A stretch of DNA of 64,000 nt, from contig NZ_CP075170.1 of the NCBI RefSeq assembly GCF_024399315.1, positions 1,984,001 through 2,048,000 on the forward strand, read 5' to 3'. Positions within the stretch are counted from its first letter, which is position 1, and the number at the start of each line of letters is the position of its first letter. The stretch is from Chryseobacterium sp. MA9. GTDB taxonomy: Bacteria > Bacteroidota > Bacteroidia > Flavobacteriales > Weeksellaceae. This document shows positions 49,027 through 58,414 of this stretch, in pieces. The notes under the pieces are model-generated. The model was not told the origin of the DNA and did no database searches. It saw only the letters and a program-made list of their open reading frames with translations. The position numbers and the translations under genes are program-made.

Positions 49027-50034
49027 CTATACATTAAAATCTTTTTTAGGATTAAAAATATAAATTAAAAAGAAAAACAGAATAGATACTCCAAGAAAAT
49101 ATTGATAATAATGGTTGGCATTCTGTGATTTTACCATGGTTTCGGCACCTGCAGCTTTTTTATTGACTGCATCGACAATTCTGTCCGGAGCTTCATTGAT
49201 ATTGTTACCGTCAATATAAGTTCCGTCTGTAGATTCTGCCATTTTCTTTAAAGCTTCAGTCTGTCTCTTTGAAATAACAGTTCCTCCGTTCACATCTGTT
49301 TTGTATCCCATCAATTGTCCAAATACATACTCCGGAACCGGAGCACCTTCATCTGTACCGATTCCTACAGAAGTAATGCTTATTCCTTCTTTATTGGCTA
49401 ATCTTATAGCCGCATTATCATTTCCTTCATTATCTTCACCATCACTTAATAAGATGATTTTTCTGGACCCTTTGCTTACATTTTTAAATTTCTCCACAGC
49501 AGCCTGCATCCCTTTCAGAAAATCTGTTCCCTGAATCTGCATAGAATTTGTTTCAATCCCGCTGATATAAGTCTCTGCAGAATTATAATCTGTTGTCAGA
49601 GGCATGATAGACATTGCATGTCCTGCAAAGATGACAATACCTACCTTGTCATTATTCATTTTCTTCATGGTAGCCAACATCAGATTTTTAGCCTCCGTAA
49701 GACGGCTAGGGTCTATATCCTCAGCATTCATAGAATTGGATACATCCAGCATAAAGATCACATTGTTCAGTTTCTGGGTACTTTTCACCTCTTCCGAACC
49801 ATTCAAAAGGTCAATGATGGAGAATATCAAAAACAGTGTTCCCAATAAATATAATGCTGGAAAAAACCTGGTAAATCCTGATCTCTTTTCAAATAAGTTA
49901 TCGTGAAACTGACTGGCTGCAAAAATTTCCCTTTTCCTATTTCTCCATTTTAAGAAACGGATCAAAAAGGAAGCTAACAGCGGCAGAAGCAACAGTAAAA
50001 ATAAATACCAATAATTTCCTAAAGACCAACTCAT
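49027..50034 (-). CDS. batB: BatB: VWA domain membrane protein
   Basis: A 335-residue protein with helices near residues 10-25, 58-76 and 308-326 and a von Willebrand A domain between. The metal site DVSNSMNAED (D-x-S-x-S) and GTDFLKGMQAAV, LLSDGEDNEG (third Asp) are intact. VWA domains of this type bind protein partners through a metal ion. It shares one base with the batA stop, so BatA and BatB are translationally coupled and probably form a complex in the membrane. Confidence 0.95.
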   Translation of the reverse strand: MSWSLGNYWYLFLLLLLPLLASFLIRFLKWRNRKREIFAASQFHDNLFEKRSGFTRFFPALYLLGTLFLIFSIIDLLNGSEEVKSTQKLNNVIFMLDVSNSMNAEDIDPSRLTEAKNLMLATMKKMNNDKVGIVIFAGHAMSIMPLTTDYNSAETYISGIETNSMQIQGTDFLKGMQAAVEKFKNVSKGSRKIILLSDGEDNEGNDNAAIRLANKEGISITSVGIGTDEGAPVPEYVFGQLMGYKTDVNGGTVISKRQTEALKKMAESTDGTYIDGNNINEAPDRIVDAVNKKAAGAETMVKSQNANHYYQYFLGVSILFFFLIYIFNPKKDFNV

Positions 50035-51026
50035 CAGCTTAAAATTTTATAAAACACCCATCTCAACAATGCATCAAACACCAGCATTCCTAAAGCAATC
50101 CAAAGGAATATTTTGAAATATTCTTCGTAATTGTACAGTTTGGAAACTTTCACATCAGATTTTTCCAGTTGGTTGATCTCATCGTATATTTCTTCCAGAC
50201 TACTGTTTGAGGTTGCTCTGAAGTATTTTCCTCCCGTAGTCTGTGCAATTTCTTTCAAGGTATTTTCATCAATGGTCACCTCGGTTTCCGTAAAGATAAG
50301 ATCTCCAAAGATGTCCTGCGATGTCGGCATCAGAGCATAACCATTGGTCCCGATTCCGATTGCATATACCTTTATATTGTTATTTTTTGCCAGTTCAGCA
50401 GCAACCTGTGGAGGAATAGCATTCTGAATATTGCTTACCCCATCTGTCATCAGGATGACCACCTTACTTTTAGCTTTACTTTTAATCAAATGATTTACTG
50501 CAACAGAAAGACCTTCTCCGATAGCCGTACCAGGTTCAAGACCTGCAGAATTCAGGTTTTTAATTTCATCAACCACCACCTGATGATCTGAAGTAACCGG
50601 AACTTTGGTAAAGGCTTCTGCAGCATATGCTACCACTCCAATCCTGTCATTAGGACGTTTCTGAACAAATTTTACGGCAATATCTTTCAATGCTGTAATT
50701 CTGTCTGGATTCAGATCTTTCGCGAGCATACTTAAAGAAACGTCAATGGACAGCATAATATCCACTCCTTTTGTATCATCCCTGTCCTGCGAAATCGTAA
50801 ACGTTCTCGGTCTTGCCATGGCAATAATCAAAGCAGAAAGAATGATATACTTTGAGATTTTCAGTAAAAAAAGTACGCCCTGGATTCCATCGCTATGGTC
50901 CATATTTTTTATGGTAGGCACTTTTATACCTTTTCTTTTGCGTCTCCCGGCATCTTTAATAAAAAGTGGGATAAACAGCAGAAAAAGCAGTAAGAACCAT
51001 GGGCTGTAAAACTCAAAATTAAACAT
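50034..51026 (-). CDS. batA: BatA: VWA domain membrane protein
   Basis: A 330-residue protein with the same plan as BatB: helices near residues 8-22, 52-70 and 308-325 flanking a VWA domain with SIDVSLSMLAKD (D-x-S-x-S), GTAIGEGLSVAV (Thr) and LMTDGVSNIQN (Asp), so the metal site is complete. BatA proteins protect Bacteroides against oxygen, according to published work on the aerotolerance operon. It overlaps the upstream BatD-like gene by 8 bases. Confidence 0.95.
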   Translation of the reverse strand: MFNFEFYSPWFLLLFLLFIPLFIKDAGRRKRKGIKVPTIKNMDHSDGIQGVLFLLKISKYIILSALIIAMARPRTFTISQDRDDTKGVDIMLSIDVSLSMLAKDLNPDRITALKDIAVKFVQKRPNDRIGVVAYAAEAFTKVPVTSDHQVVVDEIKNLNSAGLEPGTAIGEGLSVAVNHLIKSKAKSKVVILMTDGVSNIQNAIPPQVAAELAKNNNIKVYAIGIGTNGYALMPTSQDIFGDLIFTETEVTIDENTLKEIAQTTGGKYFRATSNSSLEEIYDEINQLEKSDVKVSKLYNYEEYFKIFLWIALGMLVFDALLRWVFYKILS

Positions 51027-51915
51027 CCTTTCTTAAGTTTTCGAATTCTAAATCTTTGGATGATCTCTTCACAAAATCTCTGATATTGGCAAAATCGGTC
51101 TCCATTGTATTTTGATCCGGAAACGTTTTGGCAAATTTCACCAGGTCTCCTCTCAGGAATACATCCTCTATTATTTTTTCATTGTCCTGCGAAATTGTAT
51201 TGTTCTTTTTTATGACATCAATAAGGTCATCCGTAAGAAGAACATCTGCGGGAAGGTGATATTGTTTAGTAATGAATGTTCTGGAAATATCAATCAGTTC
51301 AACATAGAACGAACGGAAGTTTCCTCCTTCAATATATTTTTTCTTTTTAAGAGAGTCAAGCTCTTTCAAGGTTTGATTGGTAGCCACTACCGGAGAACTT
51401 TTGGATTTCCTGCCCCACTTTACAATCATAATAATTGCAATGATTAAAGCAATACCCGCGAGTGCTGCCAGAATATAAAATTTGTAAAGCTCCCAATAAT
51501 CTTTAGCTTCAAGTTTCACTTGCTTATTACTCATGATATCATTGATCTGATCTGCTTTTTGAGCCGTATTAATGACATCTATTTCATAAGGAATGGTTTT
51601 AAGTACCTTATCTCCTACTTTGAATTCCAGTTCTGGAATGGTAAACTTCCCTTCATCAAAAACAGCAAATTCAATTTTTCTTTCGTAAGAATTGGCCGTC
51701 TGCCCTATACTGTCCTTAGTTTCTTCAAAGTGAAAAGGGAGCAGTTCATTTTTTGGAGCGGAAGTTACCTGCTGCTCATTAAGGTTGTCAATCTTTATGG
51801 TAATATGATTGGTTTCCCCAAGAGCCAGGGTTTTCTTTTCTACGTTAGAGGATAATATCTGTGAAAAAGCATTCGCACAGATCAGAAAAGATAATATTAA
51901 AAGTATTTTTCTCAA
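51019..51915 (-). CDS. BatD-like membrane protein (short form)
   Basis: A 298-residue protein. A signal peptide (ILLILSFLICANAFSQ), a beta domain (TLALGETNHITIKIDNL; ELEFKVGDKVLKTIPYEIDV), one helix (FYILAALAGIALIIAIIMIV, about 148-167) and a cytoplasmic helical tail (FYVELIDISRTFITKQY) that resembles DUF4381/BatD tails. It is half the length of the other BatD in the operon, with one beta domain instead of several; it is complete, not a fragment. It sits between DUF58 and batA, as usual in flavobacterial Bat operons. Confidence 0.87.
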   Translation of the reverse strand: MRKILLILSFLICANAFSQILSSNVEKKTLALGETNHITIKIDNLNEQQVTSAPKNELLPFHFEETKDSIGQTANSYERKIEFAVFDEGKFTIPELEFKVGDKVLKTIPYEIDVINTAQKADQINDIMSNKQVKLEAKDYWELYKFYILAALAGIALIIAIIMIVKWGRKSKSSPVVATNQTLKELDSLKKKKYIEGGNFRSFYVELIDISRTFITKQYHLPADVLLTDDLIDVIKKNNTISQDNEKIIEDVFLRGDLVKFAKTFPDQNTMETDFANIRDFVKRSSKDLEFENLRKDV

Positions 51916-51972
51916 TGTTAAAATAATAAAGGCAAAAGCGCCTAATGTTTTTAGTTACGGGCTGAACCCGTG

Positions 51973-52848
51973 TTATTTTTTCTGAAAATAATTATACAAT
52001 AATTTTGAATAATCTGAGCCGGTATTGATATTCATAAAACTGGCAGAGCTGTTGGCGAAATCTTCTTCCAGAGCTCTCAGTTTTTGTTTTTGAGCTTCAG
52101 CAAAGGTATACCGCCATCTTGCACTGGAAGTATTGGCCCATATTTCTTTTCCGGTTTCCACATCCAGTAAACGGGCATATCCTACATCAGGAATTTCATT
52201 ATCTTTTTCATCATAAATCCTCATTCCCAACAGCTGGTGTTTCTTTGAAGCTACTCTCAGCATTTTGGAATCATATTCATCTCCAAAATCTGAAAACAGA
52301 AAAACCAGAGATTTCCTTTTGAAAATTCCCATCATATATTCCATCGCTTTGTCTATTCTGGATTCTGCCGGAACATAATCTGCAGTCAGAATATTACTGA
52401 TAATGGAAAGAATATGTTTTCTTCCTTTCTGAGGAGGAATTACTTTATATACTTTATCAGCAAACAGGATCAATCCTACTTTATCATTGTTACCGGCTGC
52501 TGAGAATCCCAGACTTGCTGCTATTTCGGCTACATATTCTCTTTTTAGCTGGATTTTCGTGCCATAATCCATAGAAGCGGAAATATCAACAAGAATCATC
52601 ATCGTCAGCTCCCTTTCTTCTTCCATTACTTTTACGAATGGCTCACGGAACCGTGCAGTTTTATTCCAGTCGATTCTTCTGATTTCATCCCCAAACTGGT
52701 AAGGACGAACTTCAGAGAAAGTCATCCCCTGCCCTTTAAAAGCACTGTGATATTGCCCCATCAAAGCAGCCTCCGTCTTTTTTCTGGTACGGATTTCAAT
52801 CTGCTTTACTTTCTTTACAATATCTTTTATCTGCATAGACGAGTTCAA
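51973..52848 (-). CDS. DUF58 domain-containing protein
   Basis: A 291-residue soluble protein. AALMGQYHSAFKGQGMTFSEVRPYQFGDEIRRIDWNKTAR in adjoining parts is the DUF58 signature (RPYxxGDxxRxIDW). A VWA-like domain follows with ILVDISASMDYG (D-x-S-x-S) and VFLFSDFGDE. In MoxR/Bat systems the DUF58 protein is the adaptor between the AAA+ ATPase and the membrane VWA proteins. A second ATG four codons in (52836) is an alternative start. The 58-base gap after it carries a small ACGGG/CCCGT hairpin. Confidence 0.93.
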   Translation of the reverse strand: MNSSMQIKDIVKKVKQIEIRTRKKTEAALMGQYHSAFKGQGMTFSEVRPYQFGDEIRRIDWNKTARFREPFVKVMEEERELTMMILVDISASMDYGTKIQLKREYVAEIAASLGFSAAGNNDKVGLILFADKVYKVIPPQKGRKHILSIISNILTADYVPAESRIDKAMEYMMGIFKRKSLVFLFSDFGDEYDSKMLRVASKKHQLLGMRIYDEKDNEIPDVGYARLLDVETGKEIWANTSSARWRYTFAEAQKQKLRALEEDFANSSASFMNINTGSDYSKLLYNYFQKK

Positions 52849-52931
52849 GATTTAAAATTCAAAGTTTAATGTTTACCGTTTCGGGTTAACGAGTTATGGG
52901 ATTTGTAGTTTATAATTATATTTTATAATCC

Positions 52932-53390
52932 TTAGCTTTTAAATTCGATAGAAACATTTAACCATTCGTTATCAAACTTCGGACTGTATTTTTTATAAAA
53001 ATTGATGGCTGGCTCATTCCAGTTCAATACCTGGAACACCATTCCGCTGTAGCTGTTTGATTTACCATATTCCAATGTTGCATCAAACAACATTTTTCCA
53101 ATCTGCTTTCCTCTCAATCTTTCTGTCACAACGAGATCTTCAAGATACAGCCTTCTTCCCTTCCATGTTGAGTATCTGTCGTAATACAGCGATATTCCCA
53201 CTATTTGACCTTCAAATTCTGCAACAAAAGCTCCCCATACCGGAGACGTTCCAAAACCATCCTGAGTAAATTCATCCAATGTCACCGTTACTTCATGAAG
53301 TGCTTTTTCATATTCCGCCAGTTCTTTAATTAAATCCAGCATAGAAGCACAGTCCTCCAGAACTGCTTTTCTGATTAGTACATCACTCAT
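52932..53390 (-). CDS. GNAT family N-acetyltransferase inside the Bat operon
   Basis: A 152-residue acetyltransferase. VLIRKAVLEDCASMLDLIKELAEYEKA opens it, LYLEDLVVTERLRGKQIGKMLFDATLEY is motif A with the acetyl-CoA loop RGKQIG, and WNEPAINFYKKY is motif B. It resembles the diamine/thialysine acetyltransferase (SSAT2-like) group. Its start codon overlaps the moxR stop by one base, so it is translationally coupled to moxR. A GNAT gene is not part of the classical Bat set, and its role in the operon is unknown. Confidence 0.92.
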   Translation of the reverse strand: MSDVLIRKAVLEDCASMLDLIKELAEYEKALHEVTVTLDEFTQDGFGTSPVWGAFVAEFEGQIVGISLYYDRYSTWKGRRLYLEDLVVTERLRGKQIGKMLFDATLEYGKSNSYSGMVFQVLNWNEPAINFYKKYSPKFDNEWLNVSIEFKS

Positions 53391-54394
53391 TATGGTGCCT
53401 GGATTTTTGCTAAAATTCTATTAACGATTTCTTCTGATGAAATTTCTTCTGCTTCAGCCTCGAATGTCAAGCCTATTCTGTGTCTCAATACATCTTTTGC
53501 CAATGCTTTTACATCTTCAGGAATCACAAAGGCTCTTCCTTTTAAGAATGCATATGCTCTTGAAGCGATAGCAAGGTTAATGGATGCCCTTGGAGAAGCT
53601 CCAAAGCTGATATAATTTTTAAGATCAGAAAGACCGTAATTTTCCGGATAACGTGTTGCAAAAACCATATCCAGAATATATTTTTCAATTTTCTCATCCA
53701 GGTAAATCTGGTTGATCAATTCTTTTGCATCTACAATGTCCTGAAGGGAAATCACAGGTTTCACAGTCGGCTGATGTGAAGTTGAAACCATTCTCATTAC
53801 CTGTCTTTCATCTTCAAAAGAAGGGTAATCTATTGTACATTTCAACATAAAACGGTCACTTTGTGCTTCAGGCAGCAAATAAGTACCTTCCTGATCAATC
53901 GGGTTTTGGGTTGCCAATACAAGGAACGGCTTCGGAAGCTTCATTGTTTCATCACCAATTGTCACCTGTTTCTCCTGCATTACCTCCAAAAGGGCCGATT
54001 GTACTTTTGCCGGTGCACGGTTGATCTCATCCGCCAATACAAAGTTCGCGAATACAGGACCTTTTTTTATAGAAAAATCATTGTCTTTGATATTGTAAAT
54101 CATAGTTCCCACTACGTCTGCAGGAAGTAAATCCGGAGTAAACTGAATTCTTGAAAACTCACCATGAACAGCATCTGCCAACGTTTTTATGGCAAGGGTT
54201 TTAGCCAATCCCGGCACTCCTTCAAGAAGAACGTGACCGTTTCCCAAAAGCCCAACCAAAAGACGGTCTACCATGTAATCCTGCCCAATAATAACTTTGT
54301 TGATTTCCTGTCTCAGAAGAGAAAATAAGTAGTTTTTTTCTTTTACTTTTTCCGTCAATTGGCGGATATCTTCAGCTTGATATATCTCTGACAT
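53390..54394 (-). CDS. moxR: MoxR family AAA+ ATPase
   Basis: A 334-residue ATPase starting MSEIYQAEDIRQL; the frame extends upstream to 54439 but this ATG fits the family. Walker A LLEGVPGLAKTLAIKTLA, Walker B FVLADEINRAPAKVQSALLEVM, sensor 1 LVLATQNPIDQEGTYLLPEAQSDRFM and the C-terminal lid (SFGASPRASINLAIASRA) are complete. MoxR ATPases act as chaperones with DUF58 and VWA partners, here encoded just downstream. First gene of the Bat operon (53390 back to 46445). Confidence 0.96.
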   Translation of the reverse strand: MSEIYQAEDIRQLTEKVKEKNYLFSLLRQEINKVIIGQDYMVDRLLVGLLGNGHVLLEGVPGLAKTLAIKTLADAVHGEFSRIQFTPDLLPADVVGTMIYNIKDNDFSIKKGPVFANFVLADEINRAPAKVQSALLEVMQEKQVTIGDETMKLPKPFLVLATQNPIDQEGTYLLPEAQSDRFMLKCTIDYPSFEDERQVMRMVSTSHQPTVKPVISLQDIVDAKELINQIYLDEKIEKYILDMVFATRYPENYGLSDLKNYISFGASPRASINLAIASRAYAFLKGRAFVIPEDVKALAKDVLRHRIGLTFEAEAEEISSEEIVNRILAKIQAP

Positions 54395-54601
54395 AGCTTG
54401 ATTTAAAATAAGTGGTAAATTTCTGATAAATACTTGCATTAATCAACACAACAAATGCCATTTTTGAGTTAAAGTTTGTTAAATATTCCGGGATTAACGT
54501 GATATTTAAGGCTATAACGCTGATTTTTTTGTCTATAAACAAATCTTTATATCCAAGTTATTTTCGCAGATGCATCAATCTTTTTTTGTATTATTCATAT
54601 A

Positions 54602-54635
54602 AAAAGTGCTGCAGAATAACTTTCACAACACTTTT
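54602..54635 (-). terminator. terminator after the 54681 gene
   Basis: AAAAGTGCTG (54602-54611) pairs with CAACACTTTT (54626-54635), one wobble, with T on the minus-strand exit. Confidence 0.75.
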
Positions 54636-54680
54636 GATTTACCGTCTCAATTTTTGATCAAAACCTAATTCCCAAACACT

Positions 54681-55991
54681 TTAAAGCTTGGTTACTGTAA
54701 TCGTAAATGTATTTTCAGGAGCATCTGTTGTATCATCATAAGCTCCTACATTTATAAAATAATCAATTCCTGATGTAGTAGTAATCGTAAGCGTTTCTGC
54801 TGTACCACCGCCGCCGTTATCTACTGTATCTGTACATGACAGATTGCTGCAACTCCCACTATACACTCCTATTTGAGGATCAAAACTGCTTCCGGAAGGC
54901 ATTGTTACTTTAACCGTATATTGACTTCCATCTCCAACCAATTTGAACCATGTTCCATCATTCATTCCCGTATCTCCATTACTGGTACATACGCTTATAT
55001 TTCCTGAATTATTAGTTGTAGACACAGCATCATCCTGAGTATAGCTGTAAGGAAATACAGTTGCAAGCAAAGCTCCCGAGCATGCATCATTAGCGGGTAT
55101 TGCGGGAACCGTTTTAAAAACAAATTCTGAACATCCGGAGGATTCAACGTTAACAGAAACAGCCGTTATCTTCAAATAATAAGTTGTGCCTGTAGCAAGA
55201 GCAACCGAAGGTGAAAAGGCATTCCCAAATACAGCTTGCTGATTAACAACATTAGCACTTCCCGGACTTGTCCCTATTGAAATTTTATAAGAATCCGCTC
55301 CGGAAACAGGAAACCAGGTGATATTAGGAGACAAGGAAACATTTTGGGTATTATTTGCAGGATACATAATAAAAGGACAGGCAGGACCTGCACTTGATGT
55401 AAGTCCTGAAATTGTAACTGCTGATTTATAATCCGCTCTTATTCCACCCGGCGGAGCAGAAATATCTACCACGTTACGATCCCCTTTATAATAGAGGGTT
55501 GAATTGGGAATATGAGCATAGACATGGAAGGCTTCATCAAAATTATTAATATCGACATTTGGAGAATTTTCCTTTGCAGCAACAATCAGATTATCAATAT
55601 TATTATAAGCAAAAGGTGTTGTAAAAACAATCTGGACTTTATTATTATTTTTAGCTACAGTTCCTGTAAATACCTGTGTCAGCTGTGAAGCAGGAATCCA
55701 GTCTGTACCGGAAGAAAAGGCCGCCTTTGAGGTATGACCAAGATAAACAGTCCAGTTGGAAGATTCTGTAATGGTTGACGATGAGTCTACATAAAATGTA
55801 AGACCTGTAATATTACCTGCTGCATTAGCATTTATTTCCTGTTTAGGATAGATTTGCTGCACATAGGAATAAGAGAAAAAACTACTCACAGGTGCTGTCC
55901 CTACATTCGTAGTTCCAATATTGATATTAATCTGAGCTCTCACTCCTCCCACTACTACAAAAAACAAAATTAAAAGTAAAATTCTTTTCAT
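54681..55991 (-). CDS. secreted protein with fibronectin-like and C-terminal beta domain
   Basis: A 436-residue protein from ATG 55991 (MKRILLLILFFVVVGG signal). The N-terminal 190 residues form a beta domain with YSYVQQIYPKQEINANAAGNITGLTFY and LIVAAKENSPNVDINN. A fibronectin-like domain follows (about 205-300; CPFIMYPANNTQNVSLSPNITW to YYLKITAVSV), then a C-terminal domain (NDACSGALLATVFPYSYTQDD to GIDYFINVGAYDD), like the pre-peptidase/PPC-type modules. No T9SS sorting domain is present, unlike neighbours, so it may be periplasmic or released. Function unknown; probably binds carbohydrate or protein. Confidence 0.75.
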   Translation of the reverse strand: MKRILLLILFFVVVGGVRAQININIGTTNVGTAPVSSFFSYSYVQQIYPKQEINANAAGNITGLTFYVDSSSTITESSNWTVYLGHTSKAAFSSGTDWIPASQLTQVFTGTVAKNNNKVQIVFTTPFAYNNIDNLIVAAKENSPNVDINNFDEAFHVYAHIPNSTLYYKGDRNVVDISAPPGGIRADYKSAVTISGLTSSAGPACPFIMYPANNTQNVSLSPNITWFPVSGADSYKISIGTSPGSANVVNQQAVFGNAFSPSVALATGTTYYLKITAVSVNVESSGCSEFVFKTVPAIPANDACSGALLATVFPYSYTQDDAVSTTNNSGNISVCTSNGDTGMNDGTWFKLVGDGSQYTVKVTMPSGSSFDPQIGVYSGSCSNLSCTDTVDNGGGGTAETLTITTTSGIDYFINVGAYDDTTDAPENTFTITVTKL

Positions 55992-56228
55992 TATTAATAA
56001 CATTAATCTCAATTACCTTGCTAATTTAATAATAAATACTATGAACGCAATAATAAAAAAATATTTTCATGCGCATGATTTAACACAAAAAAAATTAATT
56101 AAACAAAAACATGATTAAAAATTAAAAAAAGCAAATATTAATCAACAAAACACCATAAAACATAAAAACAAAAGAAATTAAAAGTAATTTTGATACTTAA
56201 TTAATATATTTACACTAAACATCAATCT

Positions 56229-57563
56229 ATGTATAAAAGGCTATTTTTTTTAAGTATTTTTATAGCAAATCTGGCTTTATCACAAACAACGATGACCAAT
56301 GTGATTTCAGATGCTATTTATTATGATGGTTATGCAGCTACGGTATCCAACCCCGTTCCAAGCGGCTTAACGAGACTAAATAGTGCCAGATATACGAGAA
56401 AACTTACAGATGCCGAACTAGACTCTTTTAAAGCCAAGATAGCCATGCGGGTAACAATAGCTGCATTATGTGATAATTACGACCGTCTCGGAGAAGTCTT
56501 TTTAGCGATGGTTCCTAAAAATCAATCTACTTATACAATTAATGATCCGAACATCAGAAGAATTGAGATAGGTAGATATATTACTCCGTTCATGAATAAA
56601 AACAGAACACCCTCAGAAGTTCCATATACTTATGATGTCAGCAATTTGTATAGCATATTTCATGATATGGCATTGCGTAGTACTTACGATTTGTATATGG
56701 AATTGGATGTTTTCGGGGTTCCCTATGCAGCCCAAACCCAGGTTTCAGGTTGCTCAGGCAGAATTGATGTTTTTTCCGGAACCCTTACTTTTTTCTCAAC
56801 GGATACAGGAGCAATCCCTACAGATACCAACAGCCTCGTGCCTATATTAAGCTATAATAAACTTAACAACTATAACAGTACCGATGTTACCGGAGAAACC
56901 GTTAGAATTGTGACTTTTAACCTGCCTAATCCTGTTAATAATGCCCGCTTTTTTGTAATATCTACTCCTCATGGTGCCAACAATGGCGGCGAAGAATATA
57001 TAAGAAGACAAAACTACACTTATATAGACGATGTACAGGTACTCACTTACACTCCGGGAGGGATTTCATGTGAACCGTACCGGGTATATAACACCCAGGG
57101 AAACGGAATCTATGGATCTACTCCTAAAACTTTTGCAGACTGGACTTCATGGAATAACTGGTGTCCCGGAAATGCAGTTCCTATCAGAGAATTTACACTT
57201 CCCAGCTTAGCTGCAGGCAATCACACTCTGAAACATACAATCCCAACAGCTGTTTTCAACCAGCAACAGGGAGATGTCATGCTATCAGTTTACATGCAGG
57301 GTAAAAGCAATGCAGCCTTAAATGTAAAAGATATCAGAACAGTAGATGTAAACATATATCCTAATCCCACTTCTGACTTTGTACACATAAGATCAAAAAC
57401 AGATGTAACCTCAATAAGCCTCTTCAACGCAGAAGGAAGGAAACTTACAGAAACTTATAAAGAAAATAAGATAAATCTTTCATCATGCAGTACAGGAATT
57501 TATTTTTTAAATATTGTTCTAAAAGACGGAACCACATTTAAACATAAAATCATCAAAAAATAA
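56229..57563 (+). CDS. PNGase F-like peptide-N-glycosidase family protein with T9SS sorting domain
   Basis: A 444-residue protein with a signal peptide (LFFLSIFIANLALSQ). The body matches PNGase F by eye: LCDNYDRLGEVFL (80-92) against CDEWDRYANVYV, IGRYITPF (114-121) against IGRFITPY, LYMELDVFG (155-163) against IYTETWLAKG, and WNNWCPGNAVPIR (308-320) against WCPGMAVPTR. The catalytic acids Asp60, Glu118 and Glu206 of PNGase F align with Asp85, Glu159 and Glu256 (GGEEY). Some surrounding residues differ. A type A sorting domain (VNIYPNPTSDFVHI to KIIKK) sends it through T9SS. Expected role: removal of N-glycans from glycoproteins, if active. Confidence 0.82.
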   Translation: MYKRLFFLSIFIANLALSQTTMTNVISDAIYYDGYAATVSNPVPSGLTRLNSARYTRKLTDAELDSFKAKIAMRVTIAALCDNYDRLGEVFLAMVPKNQSTYTINDPNIRRIEIGRYITPFMNKNRTPSEVPYTYDVSNLYSIFHDMALRSTYDLYMELDVFGVPYAAQTQVSGCSGRIDVFSGTLTFFSTDTGAIPTDTNSLVPILSYNKLNNYNSTDVTGETVRIVTFNLPNPVNNARFFVISTPHGANNGGEEYIRRQNYTYIDDVQVLTYTPGGISCEPYRVYNTQGNGIYGSTPKTFADWTSWNNWCPGNAVPIREFTLPSLAAGNHTLKHTIPTAVFNQQQGDVMLSVYMQGKSNAALNVKDIRTVDVNIYPNPTSDFVHIRSKTDVTSISLFNAEGRKLTETYKENKINLSSCSTGIYFLNIVLKDGTTFKHKIIKK

Positions 57564-57599
57564 AACTGCCTGTAAAATCCTATCATAAACAGAACCATT

Positions 57600-57633
57600 A
57601 AAGCCTTCCTGAATCTTTTCACAGGAAGGCTTT
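57600..57633 (+). terminator. intrinsic terminator after the PNGase F-like gene
   Basis: AAAGCCTTCCTG (57600-57611) pairs perfectly with CAGGAAGGCTTT (57622-57633), loop of 10. The T tail is short. Confidence 0.83.
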
Positions 57634-57776
57634 GTACTGATATACACCTTGTACGTTTTGTAAAATTAGACTAAAAAACACCATGATTAAGATAAAAATC
57701 TTTAGAAAAATAACCTAAATCTATCCTTTTTCTGAATAGTTAAAAAATTTTAACTTCAATCCTTTACTCAAAAAAA

Positions 57777-57807
57777 TTGTCATTTCCAGTTTATTAAACT
57801 ATTTTTG
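57777..57807 (+). promoter_or_regulatory. promoter of the DinB-rlmB region
   Basis: TTG (57777-57779), 20 bases, TATTTTTG (57800-57807), 20 bases before the DinB start codon. Confidence 0.65.
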
Positions 57808-57827
57808 GTGATTAAAAATTTTGCAAA

Positions 57828-58301
57828 ATGAATTATCATTTTCAAGCGCACAGACAGGTAAGAAAGAACCTTTTAGACCTCCTTCAGAATACATCTCATG
57901 AAGATCTGATTCTGATTCCGGATGGTTTCAACAATAATATTTACTGGAATATTGCTCATACTGTTGCTACACAACAGCTTTTGCATTATTACCTAAGCGG
58001 AAATCCTTTCCGTATTGATAAATATTGGATTGAAACTTACAAAAAAGGGACTTTACCAAATTTAAATGTTCAGAAGTCGGAAGTGGAAGATTTAGAATTT
58101 TTACTTACGGAAACTTCGAAGATTTTGATGAAGGATTATGACAGTGATTTTTTCTCAGACTACACTCCTTACACAACAAGTTTCGGGATGGATCTGAAAA
58201 GCATCCAGGATGCCATTATCTTCAACAACATGCATGAAAGCCTTCACTACGGATATGTGATGTCGCAGAAAAGAGCAATTTTAGGAGAGAAAGGGAGATA
58301 G
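57828..58301 (+). CDS. DinB family protein
   Basis: A 157-residue four-helix-bundle protein of the DinB/YfiT-like group. NIYWNIAHTVATQQLLHYYLSG gives the first metal histidine, and FNNMHESLHYGYVMSQKRAI the two later ones (H-x3-H). Such proteins bind a divalent metal; some are thiol-dependent S-transferases, many unknown. It precedes rlmB on the same strand with a 113-base gap. Confidence 0.9.
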   Translation: MNYHFQAHRQVRKNLLDLLQNTSHEDLILIPDGFNNNIYWNIAHTVATQQLLHYYLSGNPFRIDKYWIETYKKGTLPNLNVQKSEVEDLEFLLTETSKILMKDYDSDFFSDYTPYTTSFGMDLKSIQDAIIFNNMHESLHYGYVMSQKRAILGEKGR

Positions 58302-58414
58302 TGAATCTTGCTGCGCAAGTCAATGGTCAAATGTGAATATACATCTGCCAAGTTGACTTACAAAGTAAAATTCACGATTGACAATTCACTCTATAACTAT
58401 ATAATAAATTTTCA

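Noticed and set aside
51019..51915. Short BatD-like gene considered as a truncated copy of the 46445-48190 BatD
   Set aside because: It has its own signal peptide, transmembrane helix and cytoplasmic tail and is in the usual place in the operon; the full BatD is a separate complete gene.
51956..51971. ACGGG-CTGAA-CCCGT hairpin as the terminator of the DUF58 gene
   Set aside because: The T run is on the plus-strand side, wrong for a minus-strand transcript, and the operon continues downstream.
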